A stretch of 64,000 bases of DNA. Origin: Paenibacillus oleatilyticus (GTDB lineage: Bacteria > Bacillota > Bacilli > Paenibacillales > NBRC-103111). Position numbers and translations under genes: made by a program. Within the stretch, counting starts at the first letter, position 1; the number at the start of each line of letters is the position of its first letter. Location of the stretch: positions 124,001 through 188,000 of the forward strand of contig NZ_JAHNZO010000008.1 of NCBI RefSeq assembly GCF_018998565.1, given 5' to 3'. The notes under the pieces were generated by a model. The model saw only the letters and a list, made by a program, of their open reading frames with translations. It ran no database searches and had not been told where the DNA came from. This document shows positions 7,257 to 15,015 of the stretch, piece by piece.

Positions 7257-8315
7257 ATGAATCAGTATCAATTGCCGCTGCATCCGCCGCCGATCAAAGG
7301 CTTCTTGCGCTGGGCGTATACGTTATCGATTACGCACAATTACGAAGAGACGCTGCCTTGGTACTATACCAATTTCATTCAAATGTCGTGCACCAAGCAT
7401 TTTCTGGAGAAACGGCGGACGTTTTTTTTCGATTTTTTCCGTGGCAAGCCGAACGAGCTGAATTTCAACAATCCGTTTCTGCTGACCTGTGCCGTCAATT
7501 ATGAGCTGCTGTCGGGCTATCGGCCGGATGAGCTTGTCGAGTTTATGATCGGGCGGATTAACCAAGGCTATTATGCGATCGTCTTCATCGACGAATCGAA
7601 AATAACGGCCAGCTTTGCTTATGAGGGGGACGCCTTTCCCCATCATCTGATGCTCTCCGGATACGACTTGAAGGAACGGACGTTCGATGTGTCGATGTTC
7701 GACTTCAATCAGGTGTACCGGACGATCAAAATCCCGTTCGAGGAGTTCATCAGCGCCTGCGATTCGATGAAACGGCTTATCGAAACCGGACTTGAAGCGG
7801 ATCACCATACGTTTTTTTACCGGTTTAACGGGGAGCATCCCTTTGTGTTCGATCCGGTGGCGGTCGCGGATCAGCTGCGCGATTATTTGAACAGCGAGAC
7901 TCATTTGAACCGGATCAACTATAACCCGGACGGCGAAGTGTTCGGTCTGCAGACATACGAATATCTCCAACTGTATTTCAAGGCCGCTGCGGAGCGGCAT
8001 CCCTCGTTGGTGTGGCCCAATGCCGTAAGGCATCTGCATTTGCTCTGGGAGCACAAAAAGGTGATGACGGACCGAATCCGGTATTTTACGCAGCAAGGCA
8101 TCATCGAGCGGGACGACGAGCTGCAGCAGTCGTTCGAAGAGCTCGCGAACAAGGCGAAGCTGCTGCGCGATCAGCTGGCCATCGCGGAAATGAAGGGCGA
8201 TGACCGCATTTACGCGAAGATGCCCGCCAAGCTGGAGGCGATTAAGGAAAGAGAGCCGGAACTGCTGGAGCGGCTGTTGAAGCGCGTGGAGGCGGGCCAG
8301 CCGGTGCGGACATAA
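7257..8315 (+). CDS. BtrH-like papain-fold protein, candidate acyltransferase
   Basis: Protein of 352 residues without membrane spans. The N-terminal half resembles the BtrH_N/C39-like cysteine fold: a possible catalytic Cys at 45 (MSCTKH), the motif FPHHLMLSGYD (His129/His130, about 127-137) and an Asp in the following strand (FDVSMFD, 143-149). The C-terminal half is helical and ends in a charged coiled-coil-like segment (about 270-350). In butirosin synthesis BtrH moves an acyl group from an ACP to an aminoglycoside, and the ACP and ATP-grasp genes upstream fit that pairing. The family assignment rests on spacing of a few motifs, so it is tentative. GGGGGGAG precedes the ATG, and a terminator follows at once, ending the operon. 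Confidence 0.5.
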   Translation: MNQYQLPLHPPPIKGFLRWAYTLSITHNYEETLPWYYTNFIQMSCTKHFLEKRRTFFFDFFRGKPNELNFNNPFLLTCAVNYELLSGYRPDELVEFMIGRINQGYYAIVFIDESKITASFAYEGDAFPHHLMLSGYDLKERTFDVSMFDFNQVYRTIKIPFEEFISACDSMKRLIETGLEADHHTFFYRFNGEHPFVFDPVAVADQLRDYLNSETHLNRINYNPDGEVFGLQTYEYLQLYFKAAAERHPSLVWPNAVRHLHLLWEHKKVMTDRIRYFTQQGIIERDDELQQSFEELANKAKLLRDQLAIAEMKGDDRIYAKMPAKLEAIKEREPELLERLLKRVEAGQPVRT

Positions 8316-8337
8316 CTCGAAAAAGGAAACAGCTGCT

Positions 8338-8356
8338 TGCGGGCGGCTGTTTTTTC
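8338..8356 (+). terminator. Terminator of the ACP/BtrH-like operon
   Basis: AACAGC pairs with GCTGTT around a GC-rich loop and is followed by six T residues, 22 bases past the stop codon of the BtrH-like gene. Confidence 0.75.
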
Positions 8357-8413
8357 ATGCGCTGCGGATTGGACCTTTAGATTACATTTTCATGGTTGAA
8401 CGGATCGCCGCTT

Positions 8414-8443
8414 CGACATATACTATATCGTAACGATATGTCG
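8414..8443. promoter_or_regulatory. Nested inverted-repeat operator of the PadR gene
   Basis: Outer arms CGACATAT and ATATGTCG enclose an inner perfect repeat ATATCG-TAA-CGATAT (8425-8439). A further CGATAT half-site follows at 8447. ACAT/ATGT arms are the usual recognition element of PadR-family repressors, and the site lies 28 bases upstream of the padR start, which suggests autorepression. Confidence 0.65.
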
Positions 8444-8470
8444 GCACGATATAAAAAGAGGAGGGTCACG

Positions 8471-9010
8471 ATGTACGACTTGTTCGTTTTGGGGGAGTTG
8501 ATGGTAGGAGACACTCACGGCTACCAGCTTCAAGAAAGACTGAAGCGTGCCGTCGGTCCGGTCCGGCAGATCAGCTCGGGAACGCTGTATCCTCTTCTCT
8601 CCCGGCTCGTGGAGCATGGGTGGATCAGCCTCCGGCTTGAGGAACAGGAAGGCGGGAGAGCGCGAAAAATTTACAAGCTGACGGAGGCCGGAAGAGAACG
8701 GTTTTTCGAACTGATGGCCAGTCCGCTGGACTACACGTCGGAGACGGAGCTGGTGTTTCATTTTAAGATGTCCAACTTTCCTTTTGTCACAAAAGAGGTC
8801 CGGCTCGCGTCTTTAGAACAGTATCTGAATTACCTCCAGCACAACCTGAAATATGTGGATTCTGTCGCCTGCATGATCTCCAGCAAGAAGATGGACGAGC
8901 GGAAACGCGTGCAAGTGCTGCGAATGCTCGATCACCGGAAGCATGTCGGGCTGGCGGATGCGGAGTGGGTAACGAAGGAGTTGGAGCGCATGAAGTCAGC
9001 CGGGGAATAA
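8471..9010 (+). CDS. PadR family transcriptional regulator
   Basis: Regulator of about 179 residues. The N-terminal winged helix has the PadR features: LGELMVGDTHGYQLQERL for helices 1-2, and the recognition helix and wing VRQISSGTLYPLLSRL with EGGRARKIYKLTEAGR. A helical C-terminal dimerisation domain (about 100-179, Vir_act_alpha_C type) makes this a subfamily-1 PadR. I chose ATG 8471 because GAGGAGGG lies 7 bases upstream; an ORF start at 8396 would run through the operator. Such regulators usually repress an adjacent efflux pump and respond to phenolics or drugs. The MFS gene begins 49 bases downstream, which fits. Confidence 0.88.
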   Translation: MYDLFVLGELMVGDTHGYQLQERLKRAVGPVRQISSGTLYPLLSRLVEHGWISLRLEEQEGGRARKIYKLTEAGRERFFELMASPLDYTSETELVFHFKMSNFPFVTKEVRLASLEQYLNYLQHNLKYVDSVACMISSKKMDERKRVQVLRMLDHRKHVGLADAEWVTKELERMKSAGE

Positions 9011-9059
9011 CCGGCATCATGCAGCTTAGAATTTGACAACATCAAGGAGGAAACAAAAG

Positions 9060-10208
9060 ATGGAGCGTCTATGGACCAAGCCGTTCATTCAGCTGACGGC
9101 AGGCATGCTGTTTCTGTTCACGGGCTTTTATTTGCTGCTGCCGACGATGCCGCTGTTCATCAAGCAATTAGGCGGCAGCGAGTCGCAGGTTGGATTTGTC
9201 GTCGGCGTATTTACGCTGTCTGCGGTTATTTTTCGCCCGATTGTCGGAGGCTTGCTCGACCGGTATGGCCGCAGGCCGTTTATCATATGGGGGCTGCTGC
9301 TCTTCGTCGTGGCGATGTATTTGTACAGCTGGGTAGGCGGGATCGTCGTTCTGCTTGCGCTGCGGATTGTGCACGGCATGAGCTGGGCGCTGTCTACAAC
9401 GGCTGTCGGGACGGCCATCACGGATGTGATTCCGCCCGCAAGGCGCGGAGAGGGGATGGGCTGGTACGGGATGGCGATGACCGTAGCTATGGCTATCGGG
9501 CCGATGCTTGGCATATGGATGCTGCAAAAGCTTTCGTTCCACGGTCTGTTCCTGTACGCTACCGGCTTTGCGGCTGTGGCTCTGCTCCTGGCGCTTGGAA
9601 CCAAAATACCGTTTCAACCGAAAGCGGGCGCCGGGCGCATTCAATTGGTCGAAAAGTCGGTATTGTCCGTGACGGTGGCGATATTCTTTTTGGCCGTTCC
9701 TTATGGAGGCATTACGACCTTCTTGCCGCTTTTTGCCGAATCGATCAAGGTGAATCCGGGTACTTTCTTTCTGGTCTACGCCGTGGCGTTGACGCTGATT
9801 CGACCCATCGCCGGTAAGCTCTCCGACCGGTACGGCGAGTCGTTTATCATTATCCCGGCGCTTGGGACGACGATGGCGGCGCTGCTCGTATTGAGCTTTT
9901 CCAGCGGGCTGACCGGCGTGATCGTCGCGGCCGTATTGTACGGGATCGGATTCGGTTCCGCACAGCCGGCGCTGCAAGCGGCCACGCTGCGTCTTGCGCC
10001 TGCGGACCGCAAAGGGGTGGCCAACGCTTCGTTCTTTACTGCGTTCGACCTGGGCATCGGACTCGGGGCGATTGCACTCGGCTGGGTTTCCCAGCATACG
10101 GGATACCAGGCCTTGTTCACGGTTAGCGCCGTGTCGGTGGCGGTTTCGTTGATCCTGTTTGCCGTCTTCGTTAGACAGCTGCTGCGCGCCGCGGTGCCGC
10201 AGAATTGA
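9060..10208 (+). CDS. MFS efflux transporter
   Basis: About 382 residues with roughly 12 hydrophobic helices. The loop 2-3 signature GGLLDRYGRRPFI (about 66-78) and its repeat in the second half, GKLSDRYGESF, identify the major facilitator superfamily, drug:H+ antiporter type (YfmO/YdhP-like). AAGGAGGAAACAAAAG precedes the ATG at 9060; an upstream ATG at 9033 lies before this site. It sits in a likely operon after padR and before an arylamine N-acetyltransferase. I infer export of an aromatic or drug-like compound under PadR control, with the acetyltransferase modifying the same compound class. The substrate is unknown. Confidence 0.85.
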   Translation: MERLWTKPFIQLTAGMLFLFTGFYLLLPTMPLFIKQLGGSESQVGFVVGVFTLSAVIFRPIVGGLLDRYGRRPFIIWGLLLFVVAMYLYSWVGGIVVLLALRIVHGMSWALSTTAVGTAITDVIPPARRGEGMGWYGMAMTVAMAIGPMLGIWMLQKLSFHGLFLYATGFAAVALLLALGTKIPFQPKAGAGRIQLVEKSVLSVTVAIFFLAVPYGGITTFLPLFAESIKVNPGTFFLVYAVALTLIRPIAGKLSDRYGESFIIIPALGTTMAALLVLSFSSGLTGVIVAAVLYGIGFGSAQPALQAATLRLAPADRKGVANASFFTAFDLGIGLGAIALGWVSQHTGYQALFTVSAVSVAVSLILFAVFVRQLLRAAVPQN

Positions 10209-10239
10209 GTCGAAATATGAGAAGCGGGAGGTAAGCTCG

Positions 10240-10989
10240 ATGGATATAAATCTTTATTTACACCGCATTCAGATGGCAGAGCCTGTTCAACAGACTTTGG
10301 AAAGCTTGACGCAGCTGCAGAAGCGGCACGTGACCCGAATTCCTTTTGAAAATTTGGATATCCTGCGCGGCATTCCGATCGCGCTTCAGTCCGGCGATCT
10401 CTTCGATAAACTCGTCAATCGGCGGAGGGGTGGCGTCTGCTATGAATTAAACGGACTGTTCAGCGAGCTGCTGCGCCGGACCGGGTTCGAGACCCATATG
10501 ATTGCCGCAACGGTCTATCGGGGAGAAGGTCAATGGGGGACGGAAGGCTCGCATGCCACCAATCTCGTTCGTTTGGAAGGGCGTCCATATTTGGTTGACG
10601 TCGGCTTTGGCGGCAACTCCCCCCGTCGGCCGATTCCCATGACCGGGGAGGAGATTCAGGACGCGGACGGCTTCTATCGGATCAGACCGTATCCTGAGCT
10701 GCGGAACGGTTATACTTTAGAGAAAAAGGAAGACCGGGACTGGGTCATCCTGTACAGGTTTGATCCGGAACCGAAGCAGCTCGAGGATTTTGCCGAGGTG
10801 TGCGATGTGACGCAATACGCCCCGGAATCGCCATTCAACAAGGTTTATTTCTTAATGAAAGTGACGGAGGAAGGCCGGATGACGCTGTTCGATCATTCCT
10901 TGACCGTCGTCGACGGCACGAATAAAACCAAAAAGACGATCGAAGCCGGCCGCATCGACGATATCTTGGACCGATTTCTCGCTCCCTAA
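10240..10989 (+). CDS. Arylamine N-acetyltransferase
   Basis: Cytosolic NAT of 249 residues that acetylates arylamines and hydrazines using acetyl-CoA. The catalytic triad is visible: Cys67 in RRGGVCYELN, His105 in EGSHATNLV and Asp120 in YLVDVGFGG. The length is slightly below the usual 270-280. I chose ATG 10240 because GGGAGG lies 9 bases upstream; a longer in-frame start at 10159 would overlap the MFS gene by 50 bases. Its position 31 bases after the MFS gene and downstream of padR suggests a detoxification unit. Confidence 0.9.
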   Translation: MDINLYLHRIQMAEPVQQTLESLTQLQKRHVTRIPFENLDILRGIPIALQSGDLFDKLVNRRRGGVCYELNGLFSELLRRTGFETHMIAATVYRGEGQWGTEGSHATNLVRLEGRPYLVDVGFGGNSPRRPIPMTGEEIQDADGFYRIRPYPELRNGYTLEKKEDRDWVILYRFDPEPKQLEDFAEVCDVTQYAPESPFNKVYFLMKVTEEGRMTLFDHSLTVVDGTNKTKKTIEAGRIDDILDRFLAP

Positions 10990-11075
10990 GTCAGACGCAC
11001 CATTGCAGCCGCTCCCATGCATGACATATAATAACGACAGACTTGCGAGAACAAGGCAGAGGAGCGTACATACAA

Positions 11076-12050
11076 ATGAACAAACCGATTCCATTACATA
11101 AACACGGATTTCCCGCCAGCCGGCTCGTGCTTGGCTGCATGGGGCTCGGCGGAAGCTGGGACCGGGAGCCGTACACGGCGGAGCATGTCAAGCAGGCGCA
11201 CGAAGCGGTCGAGGCGGCGCTCTCCGCAGGCATCAATATGTTCGATCACGCGAATATATACACCAAAGGCAAGGCCGAGCAAGTGTTCGGTCAAGTATTG
11301 AAGGAGCGTCCCGATCTGCGGGAGCGGATCATTGTTCAATCGAAATGCGGCATCCGCTTCGAGGAAGAGGGAGTTCCGGGGCGGTACGATTTCTCGAAGG
11401 AGCATATTGAAGCGAGTATCGACGGGATTTTAAGCCGCCTCGGTATCGAGACGCTGGATATTTTGCTGCTGCACCGGCCCGATCCGCTGATGGAACCGGA
11501 AGAGGTGGCGGAAGCGTTCCAGCGGCTGCACGAAAAGGGCAAAGTGAAAGCGTTTGGCGTCTCGAACATGAGCGCGGCACAAATCCGCTTCCTGCAGTCC
11601 GCGATCCGGCAGCCGCTCATCGCGAATCAGCTGGAAATGAGCCTGCTCAAGCTGGACTGGCTGGATGCAGGCGTACATTTGAACCAGCCGCAGGGCACCG
11701 GCGTCTCGTTCCCGGAAGGAACGATGGAGTATTGCCAGATGGAGCATATCCAAATCCAGGCATGGAGCCCGCTCGCACGGGGCTTGTTCACAGGCGGCGA
11801 CTTGTCGGGACAGCCGGAATCTGTCCGGGCCACCGCGGCCTTGGTCAGTCGTATGGCCGAGCAGAAGGACGTATCGCCCGAAGCGATCGTGCTCGCGTTT
11901 CTGCTGCGCCATCCCGCAGGCATCCAGCCGGTGATCGGCACCGTGCGTCCCGACCGTATCCGGGCTTGCGGCGAAGCGGAGCGGGTGACGTTGACGCGGG
12001 AGGAGTGGTACACGCTCTACGTCGCCTCCCGGGGCCGCAACATGCCTTAA
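11076..12050 (+). CDS. Aldo/keto reductase (YdhF-like)
   Basis: NADPH-dependent oxidoreductase of about 324 residues with a TIM-barrel fold. The family tetrad is visible: Asp and Tyr in MFDHANIYTKGKAE, Lys in VQSKCG and His in LLLHRPDPLMEPEEV. The phosphate-binding motif near IGTVRPDRIRA binds NADPH. Closest in layout to E. coli YdhF-type reductases. GAGGAG precedes the ATG by 12 bases. It follows the NAT gene by 86 bases with no terminator, so it may be transcribed with the padR group. The substrate is unknown. Confidence 0.88.
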   Translation: MNKPIPLHKHGFPASRLVLGCMGLGGSWDREPYTAEHVKQAHEAVEAALSAGINMFDHANIYTKGKAEQVFGQVLKERPDLRERIIVQSKCGIRFEEEGVPGRYDFSKEHIEASIDGILSRLGIETLDILLLHRPDPLMEPEEVAEAFQRLHEKGKVKAFGVSNMSAAQIRFLQSAIRQPLIANQLEMSLLKLDWLDAGVHLNQPQGTGVSFPEGTMEYCQMEHIQIQAWSPLARGLFTGGDLSGQPESVRATAALVSRMAEQKDVSPEAIVLAFLLRHPAGIQPVIGTVRPDRIRACGEAERVTLTREEWYTLYVASRGRNMP

Positions 12051-12159
12051 GCTCCTCATTTTGAGGGAAGCCCCGCTTTTCGATTGCCGGCCACCGCTGG
12101 CTCGCTTCGTGTTAAGTTCAATTCAACATGAACATGTTCAGAAAGTGTGAGAATGAACT

Positions 12160-12747
12160 ATGACAACGGAAATGGTGCAATCCATCTATTATAATCAAGC
12201 GTCTGATACATTACGACGTAAGATTGCTATAATTTTACATCGAGCTTGGCCGGATGTTTGTCCAATGCCGGGTGCAACGATTCCGGAAGCTCACGAGAAA
12301 GAGTTTAATGTACGCTCATTTTATTCCTGCATAGATGGAAAACTGGTCAGCTATGCAGGTGTGGTGCATAAGACGATTAAGCACGATGGACAAACATTCA
12401 ATATTGCCGGACTTAGCTGCGTGGCTACCGATCCCGAGTATCATGGTCAAGGGTTAGGTTTACGTACAGTTGCTGCCGCCACTCAATGGATTGAAAAACA
12501 AAGCGACATCGATTTTGGCATATTCACGTGTGAACCATCTTTAGCTTATTTCTATAATCGTGCCGGTGCTTGGCCTATTGTTCCAGATGTGGTACTCATT
12601 GGCAGTGGGGATGAGGGGGCTTTATCTAGCGAATCCTTGGACGTTGTCGTTTTGATGCGTCTGTTTTCAGAGAAAGCTAAAGCGAATGAATTACAATTGC
12701 GTCATACCACGATTAATCTTGATTTTCCTGTAGGCGAGTTTTTATAA
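12160..12747 (+). CDS. GNAT N-acetyltransferase, AAC(2')-I-like
   Basis: GNAT enzyme of 195 residues. The acetyl-CoA loop is VATDPEYHGQGLGLRTV (Q/RxxGxG/A type, about 89-105), followed by FTCEPSLAYFYNRAGAW as the C-terminal alpha4-beta region. The last strand, TINLDFPVGEF, resembles the C-terminus of aminoglycoside 2'-N-acetyltransferases (AAC(2')-I), which I recall from their overall layout. The base composition is visibly more AT-rich than the flanking genes, and the ribosome-binding site is weak, so it may be a recent arrival. A strong terminator follows at 12901. Aminoglycoside acetylation is only a suggestion. Confidence 0.75.
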   Translation: MTTEMVQSIYYNQASDTLRRKIAIILHRAWPDVCPMPGATIPEAHEKEFNVRSFYSCIDGKLVSYAGVVHKTIKHDGQTFNIAGLSCVATDPEYHGQGLGLRTVAAATQWIEKQSDIDFGIFTCEPSLAYFYNRAGAWPIVPDVVLIGSGDEGALSSESLDVVVLMRLFSEKAKANELQLRHTTINLDFPVGEFL

Positions 12748-12900
12748 TAGCGAGCAAGAAAGTCATGCTTTGAACACTCCCATTCGTACACAAGAGATGC
12801 TGACTCATCTTCCCCTTATCGAAGAGGGAGTCTTCTCAGCCATAACGATAAAGAACCCGGACCCAACCGAAGCAGAGCCGAGCAAGCGTTGAGCCTGCGC

Positions 12901-12945
12901 AAAAACGGCCCGAGGCGCAAAAATGCCGCCTTCGGGCCGTTTTTA
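12901..12945. terminator. Bidirectional terminator
   Basis: An AAAAACGGCCCGA arm pairs with TCGGGCCGTTTTT. A-run and T-run flank the hairpin, so it can stop transcription from both the GNAT gene (plus) and the DUF2306 remnant (minus). The 150 bases before it show no gene. Confidence 0.85.
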
Positions 12946-12950
12946 TCCAA

Positions 12951-13404
12951 TTAGCGAAAGTGACGGGATATACCGTTATACTGGCGGGCGCCGCGCTTCC
13001 AACGCAGGCGAATGAGCGCTTCGATGAAGATTAGATTCGGAATCCAGCACAGCCGAGTCTCGAGACCCATCCGCCCGTTGCATACCAAGCCAAAAAAAGA
13101 TTGACGAGACCGCTTATCGTAATGGAAAGCACTAAGCATAGCCAAGCAGCAGGTGGCGGCGGCGCTTCATGCCCGCAGGCTTCGGGAACAGCTGGAACGG
13201 ACCGATCACCAGCGCCAACAGGGCCGTTATGATATGGATATACAGAATATAAATCCACGGCTCCAGGTGAAAATCGGGACTTCTCAGCTTTTTCTTGATG
13301 AAATCGGTGGTCAGAGGATTGTTCAAGCCGTACTGATAGACGGCATAAGCTCCAATCGCCAACGCCAAGACGATCACAAGCGCTCTTACGCTGCTCTTGC
13401 CCAT
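12951..13404 (-). pseudogene. DUF2306 membrane protein, frameshifted and truncated
   Basis: The start is intact, with GAGGAGG and ATG at 13404. The protein then reads as a DUF2306-type membrane protein: an N-terminal helix, PWIYILYIHIITALLALVIG, then GPFQLFPKP and HLLLGYA. A stop falls at 13132. Reading continues in a second frame as SITISGLVNLFLAWYATGGW, and in a third from about 13047 as NLIFIEALIRLRWKRG, ending at 12951. At least two single-base losses and a missing C-terminal third are needed to explain this. Intact relatives are four-helix membrane proteins of unknown function. Sequencing error could explain one frameshift but hardly both plus the short end. Confidence 0.75.
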
Positions 13405-13459
13405 CAGAAATACCTCCTCATTAGACGATTGACCCGTCTTCGTCCGCTTGCCCCCCCGT

Positions 13460-14059
13460 TTACATGTGCTCCGCGCTGCCGTCGAGAGAACGCTTCGCCG
13501 CTTTGGCATCCGGCGCCACTTTGTTCGTCCCCATAACGACGTCCATAACCGGGTTGGATACGCCGTACCAAGCGTGCTCATCCAAATAATGATGCAGCAA
13601 ATGCTTCTTTTTCAACCATTTGCCCCACGGCGTGAGAGGTACGATAGGGCGGTGGGAGACAAAATGCTTCCATTGGTAGTACATCTGGCAGACGACCGTC
13701 CCGAAGACGACCGACAAAGCCAGATGAAGCTCTCCCGTCAGCGCCCAAAAAAGCAGCAGCAGCAAGGGATACGTGACGACCTCGTACCAGACGGAACCGA
13801 ACAAAAACTGGTCGTCGTTCGGATGCTGATGGTGCGCCACATGCCCTTCATATGCCTTCGGAAGCAGGCCGGGGAATTCATGCATAATATACCGGTGCAC
13901 GACGTATTCGATAAGTCCAAAAAGGACGATTCCTCCCGCAATGGCGAGCCATGTCAGCGAAGAACCGTAGGTGATGCCTACCCCCGTTCCGCTTAGCACA
14001 ATCAGGATCATCAGGAACACGATTAACCGGAATTGCAAAAACTCTAGAACATATTTCAT
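13460..14059 (-). CDS. Sterol desaturase / fatty acid hydroxylase family membrane protein
   Basis: Integral membrane di-iron oxygenase of 199 residues with four hydrophobic stretches. The His-box clusters are complete: HRYIMH (about 55-60), HVAHHQHP (about 73-80), WKHFVSHRP (about 129-137) and KKHLLHHYLDEHAWYG (about 150-165). Such enzymes hydroxylate or desaturate lipids or carotenoids using O2. GAGGTG lies 8 bases before the ATG. The DUF2306 remnant starts 55 bases downstream on the same strand, so the two may once have formed an operon. The substrate is unknown. Confidence 0.87.
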   Translation of the reverse strand: MKYVLEFLQFRLIVFLMILIVLSGTGVGITYGSSLTWLAIAGGIVLFGLIEYVVHRYIMHEFPGLLPKAYEGHVAHHQHPNDDQFLFGSVWYEVVTYPLLLLLFWALTGELHLALSVVFGTVVCQMYYQWKHFVSHRPIVPLTPWGKWLKKKHLLHHYLDEHAWYGVSNPVMDVVMGTNKVAPDAKAAKRSLDGSAEHM

Positions 14060-14220
14060 TCGTCATACACCTCATCCGTCGCAAGCGCCTTTCGAATGCG
14101 GGCCCGCATAAAAGGCATCTCTTTGTAGTATATATACAAACCTTTAGACGGCCCCGGACGGAGAAGCCCTTCAAATCGGGTACAAATTCATGGAAAAAAG
14201 GGGGGGAGACGTATTTTCGA

Positions 14221-14841
14221 TTAAACGGGAGAGGGGATGGAGAAAGGGTAGAGATGGCCGTTCAGGCAAAAGGAGGTTTTCCCGGTCTCCTCGGATACGA
14301 CGATGATTAACGCATCGGTCCGCTCCGAGAGTCCGATGGCGGCGCGGTGACGAGTGCCGAGCTTTTGATTGGGGAAGGTTCGTTCGGTTAGAGGGAGGAT
14401 ATTGGCGGCCGAGACGATCTGATTGGAGCGTATAAATACGGCCCCGTCGTGCAGCGGGCTGCCCGGAACGAAGATGGACTCCAGCAAGGAACTGGTAATT
14501 TCTGCAGACAGAAGGATGCCGGGGGTGATCCACGAATCGATGCTGTCTTCCCGCTGGATGACGATGAGGGCGCCTTGGCGTTTGAGACTCAGGTGGTTCA
14601 CCGAACGGGAAATCTCTTTATACTTGCTCGTATAGGGTGACAGAAAACAGTTCAAATAATAGGTGGAAGCAAGCGCTCCCGTCTTGGAGAACCGCTTGGA
14701 AATTTGCTCGATCTCGTTAAGCAGGCACGTATTGACCTCGTCCAGGCTGGAGACGACTTGTCCGATGCTGGCAAGGATATCGGTCAATTGTTCCTTGAGC
14801 TCCTTTTTTAAAGGGGAAACGTCACAGTCCAAATGCTCCAT
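14221..14841 (-). CDS. cdaS: Sporulation-type diadenylate cyclase CdaS
   Basis: Enzyme of 206 residues that makes c-di-AMP from two ATP. An N-terminal pair of helices (about 1-65), which autoinhibit CdaS in Bacillus, precedes the DisA_N (DAC) domain. Both catalytic motifs are present: LHDGAVF (DGA, about 149-155) and GTRHRAAIG (RHR, about 181-189). The size and soluble two-domain layout match B. subtilis CdaS (YojJ), not the membrane-bound CdaA or the larger DisA. AAGGATGGG precedes the ATG. Its presence supports a spore-forming host. Confidence 0.9.
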   Translation of the reverse strand: MEHLDCDVSPLKKELKEQLTDILASIGQVVSSLDEVNTCLLNEIEQISKRFSKTGALASTYYLNCFLSPYTSKYKEISRSVNHLSLKRQGALIVIQREDSIDSWITPGILLSAEITSSLLESIFVPGSPLHDGAVFIRSNQIVSAANILPLTERTFPNQKLGTRHRAAIGLSERTDALIIVVSEETGKTSFCLNGHLYPFSIPSPV

Positions 14842-14950
14842 CTGCGAATCCCATCCTTTCCATACTTTAGCTTAACCGATCCAAAAAGCGATTATTCGAG
14901 GTTTGTTGATGCGAGGGAGGAGGCGCGCTAAGGAAACGCGAGAAAGGTAC

Positions 14951-14984
14951 ACAGCCCCTATCCTAGTTAAAAAGGTGGGGGCTG
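14951..14984. terminator. Stem-loop downstream of the SGNH lipoprotein gene
   Basis: ACAGCCCC pairs with GGGGCTGT around an 18-base loop, 32 bases past the stop codon of the SGNH gene. There is no real T-run after the stem on the minus strand, so termination is likely but not certain. Confidence 0.5.
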
Positions 14985-15015
14985 TTTGACGCTTGCCAAC
15001 TAACCGGCCATTTCC

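Noticed and set aside
12129-12140. TGAACATGTTCA as a LexA box
   Set aside because: The Bacillus LexA (DinR) box needs GAAC-N4-GTTC; the spacing here is N2, so it is only a short palindrome.
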